From contig DATMTS010000067.1 of assembly GCA_035564555.1 (NCBI GenBank), positions 1 through 63,132 on the forward strand: 63,132 nt of DNA, written 5' to 3'. The position numbers and the translations under genes were made by a program. This document shows positions 9,056 through 18,059 of the stretch, piece after piece. Source of the DNA: DATMTS01 sp035564555 (lineage in GTDB: Bacteria > Actinomycetota > Actinomycetes > Actinomycetales > Microbacteriaceae). The notes beneath the pieces were generated by a model. The model ran no database searches, was not told where the DNA came from, and worked only from the letters and a program-made list of their open reading frames with translations. How positions within the stretch are numbered: the first letter of the stretch is position 1; each line of letters begins with the position of its first letter.

Positions 9056-9637
9056 TTACGGCAGCACGCCGACCGAAGCGAGACCCGCGCGCAGCAGCGC
9101 GCCGCGGCCGCCCTCGAACTCCGCGGAGACGGCATCCGATGCGGCCTCTGCCGGAGACATCCAGGTGACCTCGAGGGCGTCCTGCCGCGGCTCGCAGGTG
9201 CCTGTGACCGGCACCACGTAGGCAAGGGACACGGCGTGCTGGCGATCGTCGGTGTAGGGCGAGACACCCGGCAGGGGAAAGTACTCGGCGACGTGGAACG
9301 GAACCGGGCTGGCAGGCAGCAGCGGGAACGCCATCGGCCCCAGGTCTTTTTCGAGATGCCGATAGAGCGCGTCGCGCAGCGTCTCGCCGTACATCACCCG
9401 CCCGGAGACGATGGTGCGTGTCATCTCCCCCACGGCGTTCGCGCGCAGCAGGATGCCGACCTCGGTCACCTGTCCCACGCCGTCCACGCGCACGGGCATC
9501 GCCTCGACGTACAGGATCGGCAGTCGCCCGCGCACCTGGGCGAATTCGACGTCGGTCAGCCAGCCCGGACCGGTGTTCGGGATGCCGTCGGGCACGTCAT
9601 CGGGCAACGGGTCCGGATCGGGGGTGCGCACGGCCAT
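9056..9637 (-). CDS. DUF4916 NUDIX-hydrolase-like protein
   Basis: A 193-aa protein resembling the actinobacterial DUF4916/NUDIX-fold family. Recognisable stretches are GWLTDVEFAQVRGRLPILYV, the loop GRVMYGETLRDALYRHLEKD and QHAVSLAYVVPVTG. The canonical NUDIX box Glu pattern is degenerate, so catalytic activity is uncertain. The start was set at ATG 9637 because family similarity begins soon after it. The frame itself continues to 9724. It is transcribed away from the esterase gene and separated from the galactoside operon by that operon's promoter. Confidence 0.8.
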   Translation of the reverse strand: MAVRTPDPDPLPDDVPDGIPNTGPGWLTDVEFAQVRGRLPILYVEAMPVRVDGVGQVTEVGILLRANAVGEMTRTIVSGRVMYGETLRDALYRHLEKDLGPMAFPLLPASPVPFHVAEYFPLPGVSPYTDDRQHAVSLAYVVPVTGTCEPRQDALEVTWMSPAEAASDAVSAEFEGGRGALLRAGLASVGVLP

Positions 9638-9768
9638 GCTCCGATCATACGGAGGCGCGGGGGCGGCACGGTCGGATTCGTGGAGTGGCGTGATCGGGAG
9701 ACGGCGCGATCCTTCCCGAGCCATCGCCGGAGTCGATGGCGGTGCGCAGGTTGCGGGAGGATGGAGTG

Positions 9769-10428
9769 GTGACCGAGACGGCGCTCAGGATCGACCCGGA
9801 CGCGGTGCGCTGGTCGGCCGGCGAGCGGGACCGGGCCGGACGCCCGCTGCTCGTCCTGCTGCACGGATACGGGTCGGACGAAGACGACCTGTTCGGGCTC
9901 TCGCCGTTTCTGCCGCTGGAACCCGTCATCGCGTCATTGCGTGCGCCGATCGCGGAGGCGGGCGGGCACGCCTGGTTCTCCCGCGCCGACTTCGTCGACG
10001 GCACGCCGACCCAGGAGAAGGCGGATGCCGCGGCTCGGGCGGTGCTGGGCTGGCTCGACTCTCTGCCGGCACCGCCGACCGGCCATCCGTCGGCAGGGCT
10101 GCTGGGGTTCTCGCAGGGCGGCGCGATGGTGCTGCAACTGATGCGCCGGACGCCCGGCCGGTTCGCGTACGGGGTGCAGCTGTCGGGATACGTGGTCGCC
10201 GGGTCGGCCGCCGGCGATTCGGAGCTCGCCGAACTGCGACCGCCGGTGTTCTGGGGGCGCGGCGTGAACGACACGATGATCGGCAAGCGCTCGATCGAAC
10301 GCACCGCGGCCTGGCTACCCGGTCATGCGTCGCTGGACGCGCGCATCTACGAGAGCATCGGCCATGAAGTCGGCCGGGTCGAGCTCGCCGACGTCTCGGC
10401 CTTCATCAACGCGCAGCTGAACTCCTGA
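9769..10428 (+). CDS. Alpha/beta-hydrolase, phospholipase/carboxylesterase family
   Basis: A 219-aa cytoplasmic serine hydrolase. The oxyanion loop LLHGYGSDEDD lies at 30-40, nucleophile Ser115 in GFSQGG, Asp168 in GVNDT and His199 in IGHE, a complete triad in the usual order. Length matches the YpfH/carboxylesterase family acting on short esters. GTG 9769 is chosen as start because GGGAGGATGGA lies just upstream. An in-frame ATG at 9736 would add 11 residues. It is followed 54 nt later by the Lhr helicase gene. Confidence 0.87.
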   Translation: MTETALRIDPDAVRWSAGERDRAGRPLLVLLHGYGSDEDDLFGLSPFLPLEPVIASLRAPIAEAGGHAWFSRADFVDGTPTQEKADAAARAVLGWLDSLPAPPTGHPSAGLLGFSQGGAMVLQLMRRTPGRFAYGVQLSGYVVAGSAAGDSELAELRPPVFWGRGVNDTMIGKRSIERTAAWLPGHASLDARIYESIGHEVGRVELADVSAFINAQLNS

Positions 10429-10482
10429 TGCGCGCGGCGCCGCCCTCCTGCGGGTGTCGCCGGCGTGTGCTGGGATAGGACG

Positions 10483-13400
10483 ATGAGCGACGTGCTCGAA
10501 CGCTTCTCACCGGCCACCCGGGCGTGGTTCACCGGCGCGTTCACCGCGCCCACGGCCGCGCAGATCGGCGCGTGGGATGCCGTATCGCGTGGCGAGAATG
10601 CGCTGGTGGTGGCGCCGACCGGTTCAGGCAAGACACTCGCCGCGTTCCTCTGGGCGATCGACCGGCTGATGGATGCCGCCGCGCACCAACGGTCGGCGTC
10701 GAGCGAACCGGGCGAACCCAGCGCACCCAGAGAACCCAGAGAGCCGGGCGAACCGGGCGAACCGCGCCCCGCGGACGCCGCGCGCGGCACGCGCGTGCTG
10801 TACATCTCCCCGCTCAAGGCGCTCGGCGTCGACGTCGAGCGCAACCTTCGCGCCCCGCTGGTCGGCATCACCCAGACCGCGAAGCGGCTCGGCACGGAAC
10901 CGCCGGCGATCACGGTAGGAGTGCGCTCGGGCGACACGCCGGCATCCGACCGCCGAACCCTGATCAAGGCCCCGCCCGAGATCCTGATCACCACGCCGGA
11001 GTCGTTATTCCTGATGCTGACCTCGGCGGCGCGCGAGACGCTGCGCACCATCGACACGGTCATCGTCGACGAGGTGCACGCGGTGGCCGCGACCAAACGC
11101 GGCGCGCACCTGGCGCTCTCGCTGGAACGGCTCGATGCCCTGCTGCCCGAGCCCGCCCAGCGCATCGGACTCTCCGCGACCGTGCGGCCTGCGCAGGAGG
11201 TGGCGAGATTCCTCGGCGGGCGCACCGCGGTGACGATCGTTGCTCCGCCCTCGGGCAAACGGTTCGACCTGAGGGTCGTGGTGCCGGTCGACGACATGGC
11301 CGACCTCGGCGCGAGCGTCGATCTCGCCGGGTCGGCGTCGGCATCCTCCGGCTCGCGACCCGGGTCGATCTGGCCGCATGTGGAGGAGGCGATCGTCGAC
11401 CGCGTGCTGCAGCACCGCTCCTCGATCGTGTTCGCGAACTCGCGCCGACTGGCCGAGCGCTTGACGTCGCGGCTGAACGAGATCTATGCGGAGCGACTGG
11501 ATGAAGCGCGCGACCGGCTTCCTGCGCTGTCGGCCGCCGCGACGGCCACCAGCCCGCCGCGGCATCCGCCGGCCGAGCTGATCGGAGGGTCGGGTCAGAC
11601 CGCCGGTATGGATCCGGCCGCCGCCGTGCTCGCGCGAGCACACCACGGGTCGGTCAGCAAGGAGCAGCGCGCCGTCATCGAGGACGACCTGAAGACGGGC
11701 CGACTGCGCTGTGTCGTCGCCACCTCGAGCCTCGAGTTGGGCATCGACATGGGTGAGGTCGACCTCGTCGTGCAGGTCGAGGCGCCGCCATCGGTGGCCA
11801 GCGGTCTGCAGCGCGTCGGTCGAGCGGGCCATCAGGTCGGCGAGGTGTCGCGGGGGGTGCTGTTCCCCAAGCACCGGGCCGACCTGATCCATTCGGCGGT
11901 CGCCAGCGAGCGGATGACGGCCGGACTGATCGAGGAGCTCGCCGTGCCGGCCAACCCGCTCGACATCCTCGCCCAGCACACCATCTCGGCTGCGGCGCTG
12001 GAGCCGATCGACGCCGACGAGTGGTTCGCCACGGTTCGCCGCAGCGCGCCGTTCAGCGCTCTGCCGCGCAGCGCATACGACGCGACGCTCGACCTGCTGG
12101 CCGGGCGCTACCCCTCCGACGAGTTCGCCGAACTACGCCCTCGCGTGGTGTGGGATCGCGACCGGGGTGTCATCACCGGCCGGCCGGGCGCGCAACGACT
12201 CGCGGTTACCAGCGGCGGCACCATTCCCGATCGCGGCCTGTTCGGCGTGTTCATGGCCGGCACTTCGGCGAACTCGGAGGCCGGGACCGGCCCGGGTGCT
12301 ACCGGGCCGGGCCGGAGGGTCGGCGAGCTCGACGAAGAGATGGTCTACGAGTCCCGGGTCGGCGATGTCTTCGCGCTCGGCGCGACGAGCTGGCGCATCC
12401 AGGAGATCACCCACGACCGGGTGCTCGTGACTCCGGCGTTCGGCGAGCCCGGACGACTGCCGTTCTGGAAGGGCGACGGCGTCGGCCGGCCGGCCGAGCT
12501 GGGCAGCGCGATCGGCGCGTTCGTGCGCGAATTGGACACGGCACCCGAAGCCGAGGCGCTCGCGCGGTGCGAGGCCGCTGGCCTGGACGAGCGGGCATCC
12601 GCCAATCTGCTGGCGTTCCTCGCCGAGCAGAAGTCGGCGACCGCCCACCTGCCCACCGACCGAACCCTCGTCGCCGAGTGCTTTCGCGACGAGCTCGGCG
12701 ATTGGCGGCTGATCTTGCATTCCCCTTACGGCATGCAACTGCACGCGCCGTGGGCGCTCGCCGTCGGCTCGCGGGTGCGCGAACGTTACGGCGTCGAAGG
12801 CGCGTGCGTGGCCAGCGACGACGGAATCATCGTGCGCATCCCCGACACCGAGGGCGAGCCGCCGTCGGCCGAGTTGTTCGTGTTCGATCCCGAGGAGCTC
12901 GACGACCTGGTCACGGCAGAGGTCGGCGGGTCCGCCCTCTTCGCATCCCGATTCCGCGAGTGCGCCGCGCGTGCCTTGCTGCTGCCGAAGTACAACCCCG
13001 GCAAGCGGTCCCCGCTCTGGCAGCAGCGACAGAAATCCGCGCAGCTGCTGGAGGTCGCGCGCAAGTTCCCGCAGTTCCCGATCATCCTCGAGACGATGCG
13101 CGAGTGCCTGCGCGACGTCTACGACCTGCCCGCACTGGTAGGACTCGCGCGGCGGATCGCCGGCCGTGAGGTTCAGCTCGTCGAGGCGCGCACGGATTCC
13201 GCCAGCCCGTTCGCGCGCACGTTGCTCTTCGGTTACGTCGCGGCATTCATGTACGAGGGCGACAGCCCGCTGGCCGAGCGTCGCGCTGCAGCGCTGTCGG
13301 TGGATGCGGCGCTGCTCGCCGAGCTGCTCGGCCGGGCCGAACTGCGTGAGCTGCTCGACCCGGCCGTGATCGAGCGCGTCGAGCGCGAACTGCAGCGTCT

Positions 13401-15189
13401 CACGCCGGAACGGAAGGCGCGAGAGGTCGAGGGCGTCGCCGACCTGCTGCGCCTGCTCGGACCACTGACCGTCGACGAGGTAGCGGAGCGTCTGGATGCC
13501 GAGCCGGACCGTGCGCGAACCGCGCTCGACGAACTCGTTCGGGCGAACCGGGCGCTGCGCGTCTCGTTCGCCGGCGCCGAGCGGCACGCGGCGATCGAAG
13601 ACGCCAGCCGGCTTCGTGACGCGCTCGGCGTGCCGCTGCCGATCGGGGTTCCCGCCGCGTTCATCGAACCGGTCCCCGACCCCGTAGGCGACCTGATCGG
13701 TCGTTACGCGCGAACGCATGGCCCGTTCACGGTGGCCGAGGCGGCCACCCGATTCGGGCTCGGCACGGCCATCGTGCACGACACGCTGCGCCGGCTCGAA
13801 CACGAACGCCGGGTGACAGAGGGTGAGTTCCGCCCGACCTCGAGCGGAACGGAGTGGTGCGACAGCGATGTGCTGCGACGGCTTCGCCGGCTCTCGCTCG
13901 CGGCTCTGCGGCAGGAGGTGGAACCCGTCGAGCCGACCACCTACGCCCGGTTCCTGCCCGCGTGGCAGCACGTCGGCGGCACTCTGCGCGGTGTGGATGC
14001 GGTCGCATCCGTGGTGGAACAGCTGGCCGGGGCGCGGGTGCCGGCCTCGGCGTGGGAGTCGCTCATCCTGCCGTCCCGCATCGCCGACTACAGCCCCGCC
14101 ATGCTCGACGAACTGACCACCGGCGGCGAGGTCGTGTGGTCGGGAGGGGGCAGCCTCAGCGGAGGAGACGGCTGGCTGAGCCTGCATCTGGCGGATTCCG
14201 CCCCGCTGACCCTGCCGCCCATGGTCGAGCATGAGCCGGATGAATTGCAGCGCGAGGTGCTGACCTGCCTCGCGACCGGCGGCGCCTTCTTCTTCCGCCA
14301 GCTCTCAGACGCCGTCGGTTCACGCGATGACGATGCGCTGGTCACGGCGATCTGGGACCTCGCGTGGGCAGGCCTGATCACCAACGACACGCTCGCGCCG
14401 CTCCGCGCTCTGACCGGCGGTCGGGGCGCGCACAAGCGACCTCGAACCCCGCCGCGCACGCGCCTGGGCGTGGGGCGCGGTTACGCGCGCCCGGCGTCGG
14501 CTGTTCGCAGCGGTCCTCCGACCGTCGCCGGTCGCTGGTCGATCCTGCCGCTGGCCGAGCAGGATGCCACGCTGCGCGCACGCGCGACCGCCGAGACTCT
14601 GCTGGATCGCTACGGAGTCGTCACGCGCGGCGCGGTGATGGCCGAGGGCATGCCGGGCGGATTCGCCCTCGCATACCGGGTGCTCAGCACCTTCGAGGAA
14701 TCCGGTCGTGCCCGCCGAGGCTACTTCATCGAGTCGCTCGGCGCCGCACAGTTCTCCACGGCGGCCACCATCGACCGGTTGCGCGGGTTCGTGCTCGATG
14801 GAACGAACAGCGCGCCGCGCCGCGCGGTCACGCTTGCCGCGACCGACCCGGCGAACCCGTACGGCGCTGCCCTCGCCTGGCCGGTGCAGGCGCAGCAGCC
14901 CACCGGCCATCGGCCCGGGCGCAAGGCCGGCGCCCTCGTCGTGCTCGTCGACGGCGCGCTCGTGCTCTACGTCGAGCGAGGCGGCAAGACGATGCTCGCC
15001 TTCTCCGACGACCCGGACGTGCTGCTGCCCGCGGCACGATCCCTGGGCGAGACCGTGCGGCGCGGCGGCGTGCAGAAGCTGTCCGTCGAGACCGTCGGCG
15101 GCGCTTTCGTGCTGGGAACACCGCTCGGCGACGCACTGACCGACGCCGGGTTCACCGCGACACCCCGGGGTCTTCGGATGCGCGCATGA
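10483..15189 (+). CDS. lhr: Lhr-family large ATP-dependent helicase
   Basis: A 1568-aa superfamily-2 helicase of the Lhr type, implicated in DNA repair in mycobacteria and related bacteria. Walker A APTGSGKT is at 44-51, DEVH at 196-199 and SAT near 228. The second RecA lobe carries GRAGHQ. The winged-helix and Lhr core follow, then the long C-terminal Lhr-CTD, so it is a full-length actinobacterial form. An insertion at about 75-95 consists of repeated Gly-Glu-Pro and Arg-Glu-Pro tripeptides, low complexity inside the first RecA lobe. The start is ATG 10483. The Nei glycosylase gene downstream suggests a repair context. Confidence 0.94.
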   Translation: MSDVLERFSPATRAWFTGAFTAPTAAQIGAWDAVSRGENALVVAPTGSGKTLAAFLWAIDRLMDAAAHQRSASSEPGEPSAPREPREPGEPGEPRPADAARGTRVLYISPLKALGVDVERNLRAPLVGITQTAKRLGTEPPAITVGVRSGDTPASDRRTLIKAPPEILITTPESLFLMLTSAARETLRTIDTVIVDEVHAVAATKRGAHLALSLERLDALLPEPAQRIGLSATVRPAQEVARFLGGRTAVTIVAPPSGKRFDLRVVVPVDDMADLGASVDLAGSASASSGSRPGSIWPHVEEAIVDRVLQHRSSIVFANSRRLAERLTSRLNEIYAERLDEARDRLPALSAAATATSPPRHPPAELIGGSGQTAGMDPAAAVLARAHHGSVSKEQRAVIEDDLKTGRLRCVVATSSLELGIDMGEVDLVVQVEAPPSVASGLQRVGRAGHQVGEVSRGVLFPKHRADLIHSAVASERMTAGLIEELAVPANPLDILAQHTISAAALEPIDADEWFATVRRSAPFSALPRSAYDATLDLLAGRYPSDEFAELRPRVVWDRDRGVITGRPGAQRLAVTSGGTIPDRGLFGVFMAGTSANSEAGTGPGATGPGRRVGELDEEMVYESRVGDVFALGATSWRIQEITHDRVLVTPAFGEPGRLPFWKGDGVGRPAELGSAIGAFVRELDTAPEAEALARCEAAGLDERASANLLAFLAEQKSATAHLPTDRTLVAECFRDELGDWRLILHSPYGMQLHAPWALAVGSRVRERYGVEGACVASDDGIIVRIPDTEGEPPSAELFVFDPEELDDLVTAEVGGSALFASRFRECAARALLLPKYNPGKRSPLWQQRQKSAQLLEVARKFPQFPIILETMRECLRDVYDLPALVGLARRIAGREVQLVEARTDSASPFARTLLFGYVAAFMYEGDSPLAERRAAALSVDAALLAELLGRAELRELLDPAVIERVERELQRLTPERKAREVEGVADLLRLLGPLTVDEVAERLDAEPDRARTALDELVRANRALRVSFAGAERHAAIEDASRLRDALGVPLPIGVPAAFIEPVPDPVGDLIGRYARTHGPFTVAEAATRFGLGTAIVHDTLRRLEHERRVTEGEFRPTSSGTEWCDSDVLRRLRRLSLAALRQEVEPVEPTTYARFLPAWQHVGGTLRGVDAVASVVEQLAGARVPASAWESLILPSRIADYSPAMLDELTTGGEVVWSGGGSLSGGDGWLSLHLADSAPLTLPPMVEHEPDELQREVLTCLATGGAFFFRQLSDAVGSRDDDALVTAIWDLAWAGLITNDTLAPLRALTGGRGAHKRPRTPPRTRLGVGRGYARPASAVRSGPPTVAGRWSILPLAEQDATLRARATAETLLDRYGVVTRGAVMAEGMPGGFALAYRVLSTFEESGRARRGYFIESLGAAQFSTAATIDRLRGFVLDGTNSAPRRAVTLAATDPANPYGAALAWPVQAQQPTGHRPGRKAGALVVLVDGALVLYVERGGKTMLAFSDDPDVLLPAARSLGETVRRGGVQKLSVETVGGAFVLGTPLGDALTDAGFTATPRGLRMRA

Positions 15190-15320
15190 GTGTTCCCGAG
15201 CATCCCCCGATTACCGCCGTGCGCACGGGACCGACCGCTGTTCGCTCCGCCATCTGCCACGCGTCAGTCCTCACGCCCCGCGCCCGCTTTTCTGGCGCGG
15301 AGCGTGAGATGTGGCGCAGG

Positions 15321-15366
15321 ACCGGGACCGGGACCGGGACCCGGCGTCGGCTTCGGCGTCGGCTTC
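15321..15366. repeat. Hexamer and 12-bp tandem repeats before the glycosylase gene
   Basis: ACCGGG-type hexamers repeat from 15321 to about 15342. The 12-mer GGCGTCGGCTTC then occurs twice (15343-15354 and 15355-15366). The tract is in frame with the downstream gene but must lie outside the mature enzyme, which needs Pro at position 2. Confidence 0.7.
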
Positions 15367-15381
15367 GGCCGGGAGCCCGCC

Positions 15382-16158
15382 ATGCCTGAGGGCGACACCG
15401 TCTACCGCACCGCCCGTGCCCTGGATGACGCACTCGGCGGGGCCATCCTGCTGCGCTGCGACCTGAGGGTGCCGGCGTTCGCCACCGTCGACCTCTCCGG
15501 CCGGCCGGTGCACGAGGTGGTCAGCCGCGGCAAGCACATCCTGATGCGCATCGGCGGATCCACGCTCCACAGTCACCTCAAGATGGAGGGCGAGTGGCGC
15601 CTCTACCGCCCGGGCGCGCCGTGGCGCCGGCCGGCATACTCCGCCCGTGCGGTGCTCGCCACCGAGCGTTGGAGCGCGGTGGGCTTCGAACTCGGCGTTC
15701 TCGAGGTGGTTCCGACCGCGCGCGAAGCGGATGTCGTCGGCCACCTCGGGCCGGATCTGCTCGGCGCCGACTGGGATGCCGACGAGGCCGTGCGCCGGCT
15801 CGCTCGGCTGCCGGACGCCGCGATAGCCGTTGCGCTGCTCGATCAACGCAACCTCGCCGGGCTCGGCAACGAGTACGTCGCCGAGCTGTGCTTTTTGCGT
15901 GGCATCCTGCCGACACGGCCGGTGCGGGCTGTCGAACTGCCCCGCACGGTCGATCTCGCGCATCGGCTGATCGGCTCCAACCGCGACCGGGTAGTGCGCA
16001 GCACGACGGGCGACACCCGGCGCGGCCGCACCTCCTGGGTCTACGGCCGTGAGGGCGAGCCGTGCCGCCGCTGTGCGACCCCGATTCAGCGTGGCCGGCT
16101 CGGCCGCACCGACCTCGAACTGCGCGACACGTTCTTCTGCCCGCACTGCCAGACCTGA
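15382..16158 (+). CDS. nei: Fpg/Nei-family DNA glycosylase (endonuclease VIII type)
   Basis: A 258-aa base-excision repair enzyme that removes oxidised bases and nicks the abasic site. The N-terminus MPEGDT supplies the catalytic Pro2 and Glu3, and Lys51 (SRGKH) is the conserved beta-hairpin lysine. A helix-two-turn-helix with GLGNEY is present. A C-terminal zinc finger has Cys228, Cys231, Cys253 and Cys256. The start is fixed at ATG 15382 because Pro must follow the initiator Met, although the frame extends to 15190. The GDTVYR start favours the Nei over the Fpg branch. Confidence 0.93.
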   Translation: MPEGDTVYRTARALDDALGGAILLRCDLRVPAFATVDLSGRPVHEVVSRGKHILMRIGGSTLHSHLKMEGEWRLYRPGAPWRRPAYSARAVLATERWSAVGFELGVLEVVPTAREADVVGHLGPDLLGADWDADEAVRRLARLPDAAIAVALLDQRNLAGLGNEYVAELCFLRGILPTRPVRAVELPRTVDLAHRLIGSNRDRVVRSTTGDTRRGRTSWVYGREGEPCRRCATPIQRGRLGRTDLELRDTFFCPHCQT

Positions 16159-16185
16159 TTCACCGCGACGGGCGCCGCCCGCCAC

Positions 16186-16944
16186 TCATCGAGAATCCCA
16201 TCGGAACCAACGGATGCCGATGAAGGCGAAGACGACGATGTATCCGGCGCTGACCAGCAGTGCATACGTGTCTTGGTCACTCCACGCCGACTGATTGAGC
16301 ACATCGGCGAAGAGGGTCATCAGGGCTCCCACAGGCGTCCACCCGGAAATCGACTTCACCGTGTCGCCGAGGATGCCCGTTCCGCCGACGATCCCGAGGA
16401 GCAACAGGACGATGAAAAGGATGCGACCGATCGCGTTGACGGCGCTGGCCGACTGCACCAATCCGACGAGCGCCTGCCCGATCGCCAAGAACACCGCCGC
16501 GCCGAGGACGGCGACGATGAGCACGAGGGCGTATTGACCGCCGGTGAGCGTGAGGCCGTGCAGGATCGAGCCGACGATGACGACGATCACGGAGGCGATC
16601 AGATTGCTGACGACCTGGACGCAGAGCCGGCTGGTCATGATCATCCAGGTCGGCGCAGGCGCGACCCGAAGCCGTTGCAGCACTCCGATGTCGCGGTCGT
16701 GCGCAAGGCTCAGACTGTACCCCAGAACGCAGGAGGTGAGCAGGCCGATGGTCAGCGCCAAGGCGATCACCAGGTCTGCACCGCCGAACCGGGTTTGAGT
16801 CTTTCCGAAGCTGGTCGCCACGACAAGCACGATCGGCAGGACGATTCCCAAGGTCGCGGAGACCCTGTTGCGGAGCAGGACGATCGAGTCTGCTCGAAGC
16901 AGCGACCTCATCGCCAGGCCCAGCGGCGGGCGGACGCTCGTCAT
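16186..16944 (-). CDS. ABC-2 type transporter permease
   Basis: A 252-aa integral membrane protein with about six hydrophobic segments and the ABC-2 pattern of drug/antibiotic or polymer exporters (DrrB-like). It is partnered with the ATPase immediately upstream. ATG 16944 follows the ATPase stop by one nucleotide. GTG 16962 is an alternative that would overlap the ATPase end by 17 nt. The cargo cannot be inferred. Confidence 0.87.
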   Translation of the reverse strand: MTSVRPPLGLAMRSLLRADSIVLLRNRVSATLGIVLPIVLVVATSFGKTQTRFGGADLVIALALTIGLLTSCVLGYSLSLAHDRDIGVLQRLRVAPAPTWMIMTSRLCVQVVSNLIASVIVVIVGSILHGLTLTGGQYALVLIVAVLGAAVFLAIGQALVGLVQSASAVNAIGRILFIVLLLLGIVGGTGILGDTVKSISGWTPVGALMTLFADVLNQSAWSDQDTYALLVSAGYIVVFAFIGIRWFRWDSR

Positions 16945-16945
16945 C

Positions 16946-17728
16946 TCAGTCACGGATCTCACTTCCCGTCAGTCCGATGAACACGTCTTCGAGGGTGACG
17001 GCGCCGCGCGCGATCGCGAGCACGGCCGGATCATCCTTGTGTTTCGCGATCAGATCGGACGGCGTGCCGACCGTGAGCAGTCTGCCGTGGTCGATGATGG
17101 CCACCCGGTCGCACACCGCTTGCGCTTCCTCCATCGAATGCGTGGTCAGAAGGACGCTTCGTCCGGCGGTTCGAGCCAGCTCGATGCGCTGCCACAGCGC
17201 GCGACGAGACTGTGGGTCCAGCCCCGCCGTCGGCTCATCCAACAACAGGAGGAGCGGCTCGTGGATCGCCGCGATATACAGTGCCATCCGCTGTTGCTGG
17301 CCGCCGGAGAGCTGTTTGAATCGTCTGCCGGATTCCGAATCGAGTCCGATCGCGCGCAAGTCCGCGTCGATCCGCTCACGGGAGAGCCGCATCCCGTAGA
17401 GACCCGCGTAGAGTCCGGCGATCTGCCGGATCGTCAGTTCCGGCTGGAAACTGGAGGATTGCAGTTGCACCCCGAGACGGAACTTCGCCTCCAACGGGCG
17501 CTTCACCGTGTCGATGCCTCCCATCAACGAACGACCCGACTTCGGCTTCACCAGCCCCTCGATGGCGCTGAGGGTGCTCGTCTTGCCCGCGCCGTTGGGG
17601 CCGAGGAGCCCGAAGATCTCCCCCGGCTCGATGCGAAAACTGACCTCGTCGACGGCGACCCGTGCACCGTAGACGACGCGAAGGTTCTCGACCTCGAGGA
17701 CGGGCTGCACCTGCGCCGGGTCACTCAT
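16946..17728 (-). CDS. ABC exporter ATPase (DrrA/CcmA type)
   Basis: A 260-aa ATP-binding subunit. Walker A is GPNGAGKT at about 43-50, the Q-loop lies in GVQLQSSS, the signature is LSGGQQQR, Walker B is LLLLLDEPT, and the H-loop is LTTHSMEEA. The C-terminal ALEDVF-like tail (VTLEDVFIGLTG) is typical of the DrrA/NatA group. The ribosome site GAGGGTGAG precedes ATG 17728. It energises the adjacent ABC-2 permease. Two palindromic elements lie 64-100 bp upstream. Confidence 0.93.
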   Translation of the reverse strand: MSDPAQVQPVLEVENLRVVYGARVAVDEVSFRIEPGEIFGLLGPNGAGKTSTLSAIEGLVKPKSGRSLMGGIDTVKRPLEAKFRLGVQLQSSSFQPELTIRQIAGLYAGLYGMRLSRERIDADLRAIGLDSESGRRFKQLSGGQQQRMALYIAAIHEPLLLLLDEPTAGLDPQSRRALWQRIELARTAGRSVLLTTHSMEEAQAVCDRVAIIDHGRLLTVGTPSDLIAKHKDDPAVLAIARGAVTLEDVFIGLTGSEIRD

Positions 17729-17791
17729 CGCGACTCACCCTCGGAACCACGTGCGGCGTCGCTGATGCCATGACATCCCCATCTCGATGAA

Positions 17792-17808
17792 GCCTGATCG
17801 GATCAGGC
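17792..17808. promoter_or_regulatory. Perfect 8-bp inverted repeat before the ABC exporter
   Basis: GCCTGATC and GATCAGGC flank a single central base, giving a 17-bp operator-like palindrome about 64 bp upstream of the ATPase ATG. The regulator is unknown. No repressor gene adjoins except the ribbon-helix-helix gene. Confidence 0.45.
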
Positions 17809-17810
17809 AC

Positions 17811-17828
17811 TAATATGATATCACTTTA
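17811..17828. promoter_or_regulatory. GATATCACTTTA element, copy 1
   Basis: TAATATGATATCACTTTA lies upstream of the ABC ATPase and downstream of the ribbon-helix-helix gene. The 12-mer GATATCACTTTA (17817-17828) recurs exactly, on the opposite strand, before the SPFH gene at 18995-19006. Confidence 0.5.
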
Positions 17829-17861
17829 TCCGGTGGATCGACGTGATCGACCTGCGATCCG

Positions 17862-18059
17862 TCAATTCAGCGGCGGCCGTCCGCGCTTGCGGATGGGTGC
17901 CACATCCTTCGGCAATCTACCCGCCCTCTTCAGCGCGTCGCGCAGCAGAACCTCGATCTGCGCGTTGACACTGCGCAACTCCCCCGCCGCCCAGCGGGCG
18001 ATGGCGTCATGCACGGCAGGGTCAAGGCGCAGCAGAAGCTGTTTGCGTTCGCTGCTCAT
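17862..18059 (-). CDS. Small ribbon-helix-helix (Arc/HicB-like) protein
   Basis: A 65-aa protein. Residues about 5-45 (KQLLLRLDPAVHDAIARWA, then helix LRSVNAQIEVLLRDAL) fit a ribbon-helix-helix DNA-binding fold. A basic tail RKRGRPP follows that resembles an AT-hook-like GRP motif. The ATG at 18059 overlaps the SPFH stop by 4 nt (ATGA). Arc-like genes coupled to SPFH genes are common in actinobacteria. It may autoregulate through the GATATCAC elements, by inference. Confidence 0.8.
   Translation of the reverse strand: MSSERKQLLLRLDPAVHDAIARWAAGELRSVNAQIEVLLRDALKRAGRLPKDVAPIRKRGRPPLN

Noticed and set aside
12133..14232. 699-codon frame antisense to lhr
   Set aside because: The sense strand encodes continuous Lhr motifs. 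The antisense product is low-complexity and lacks any domain.
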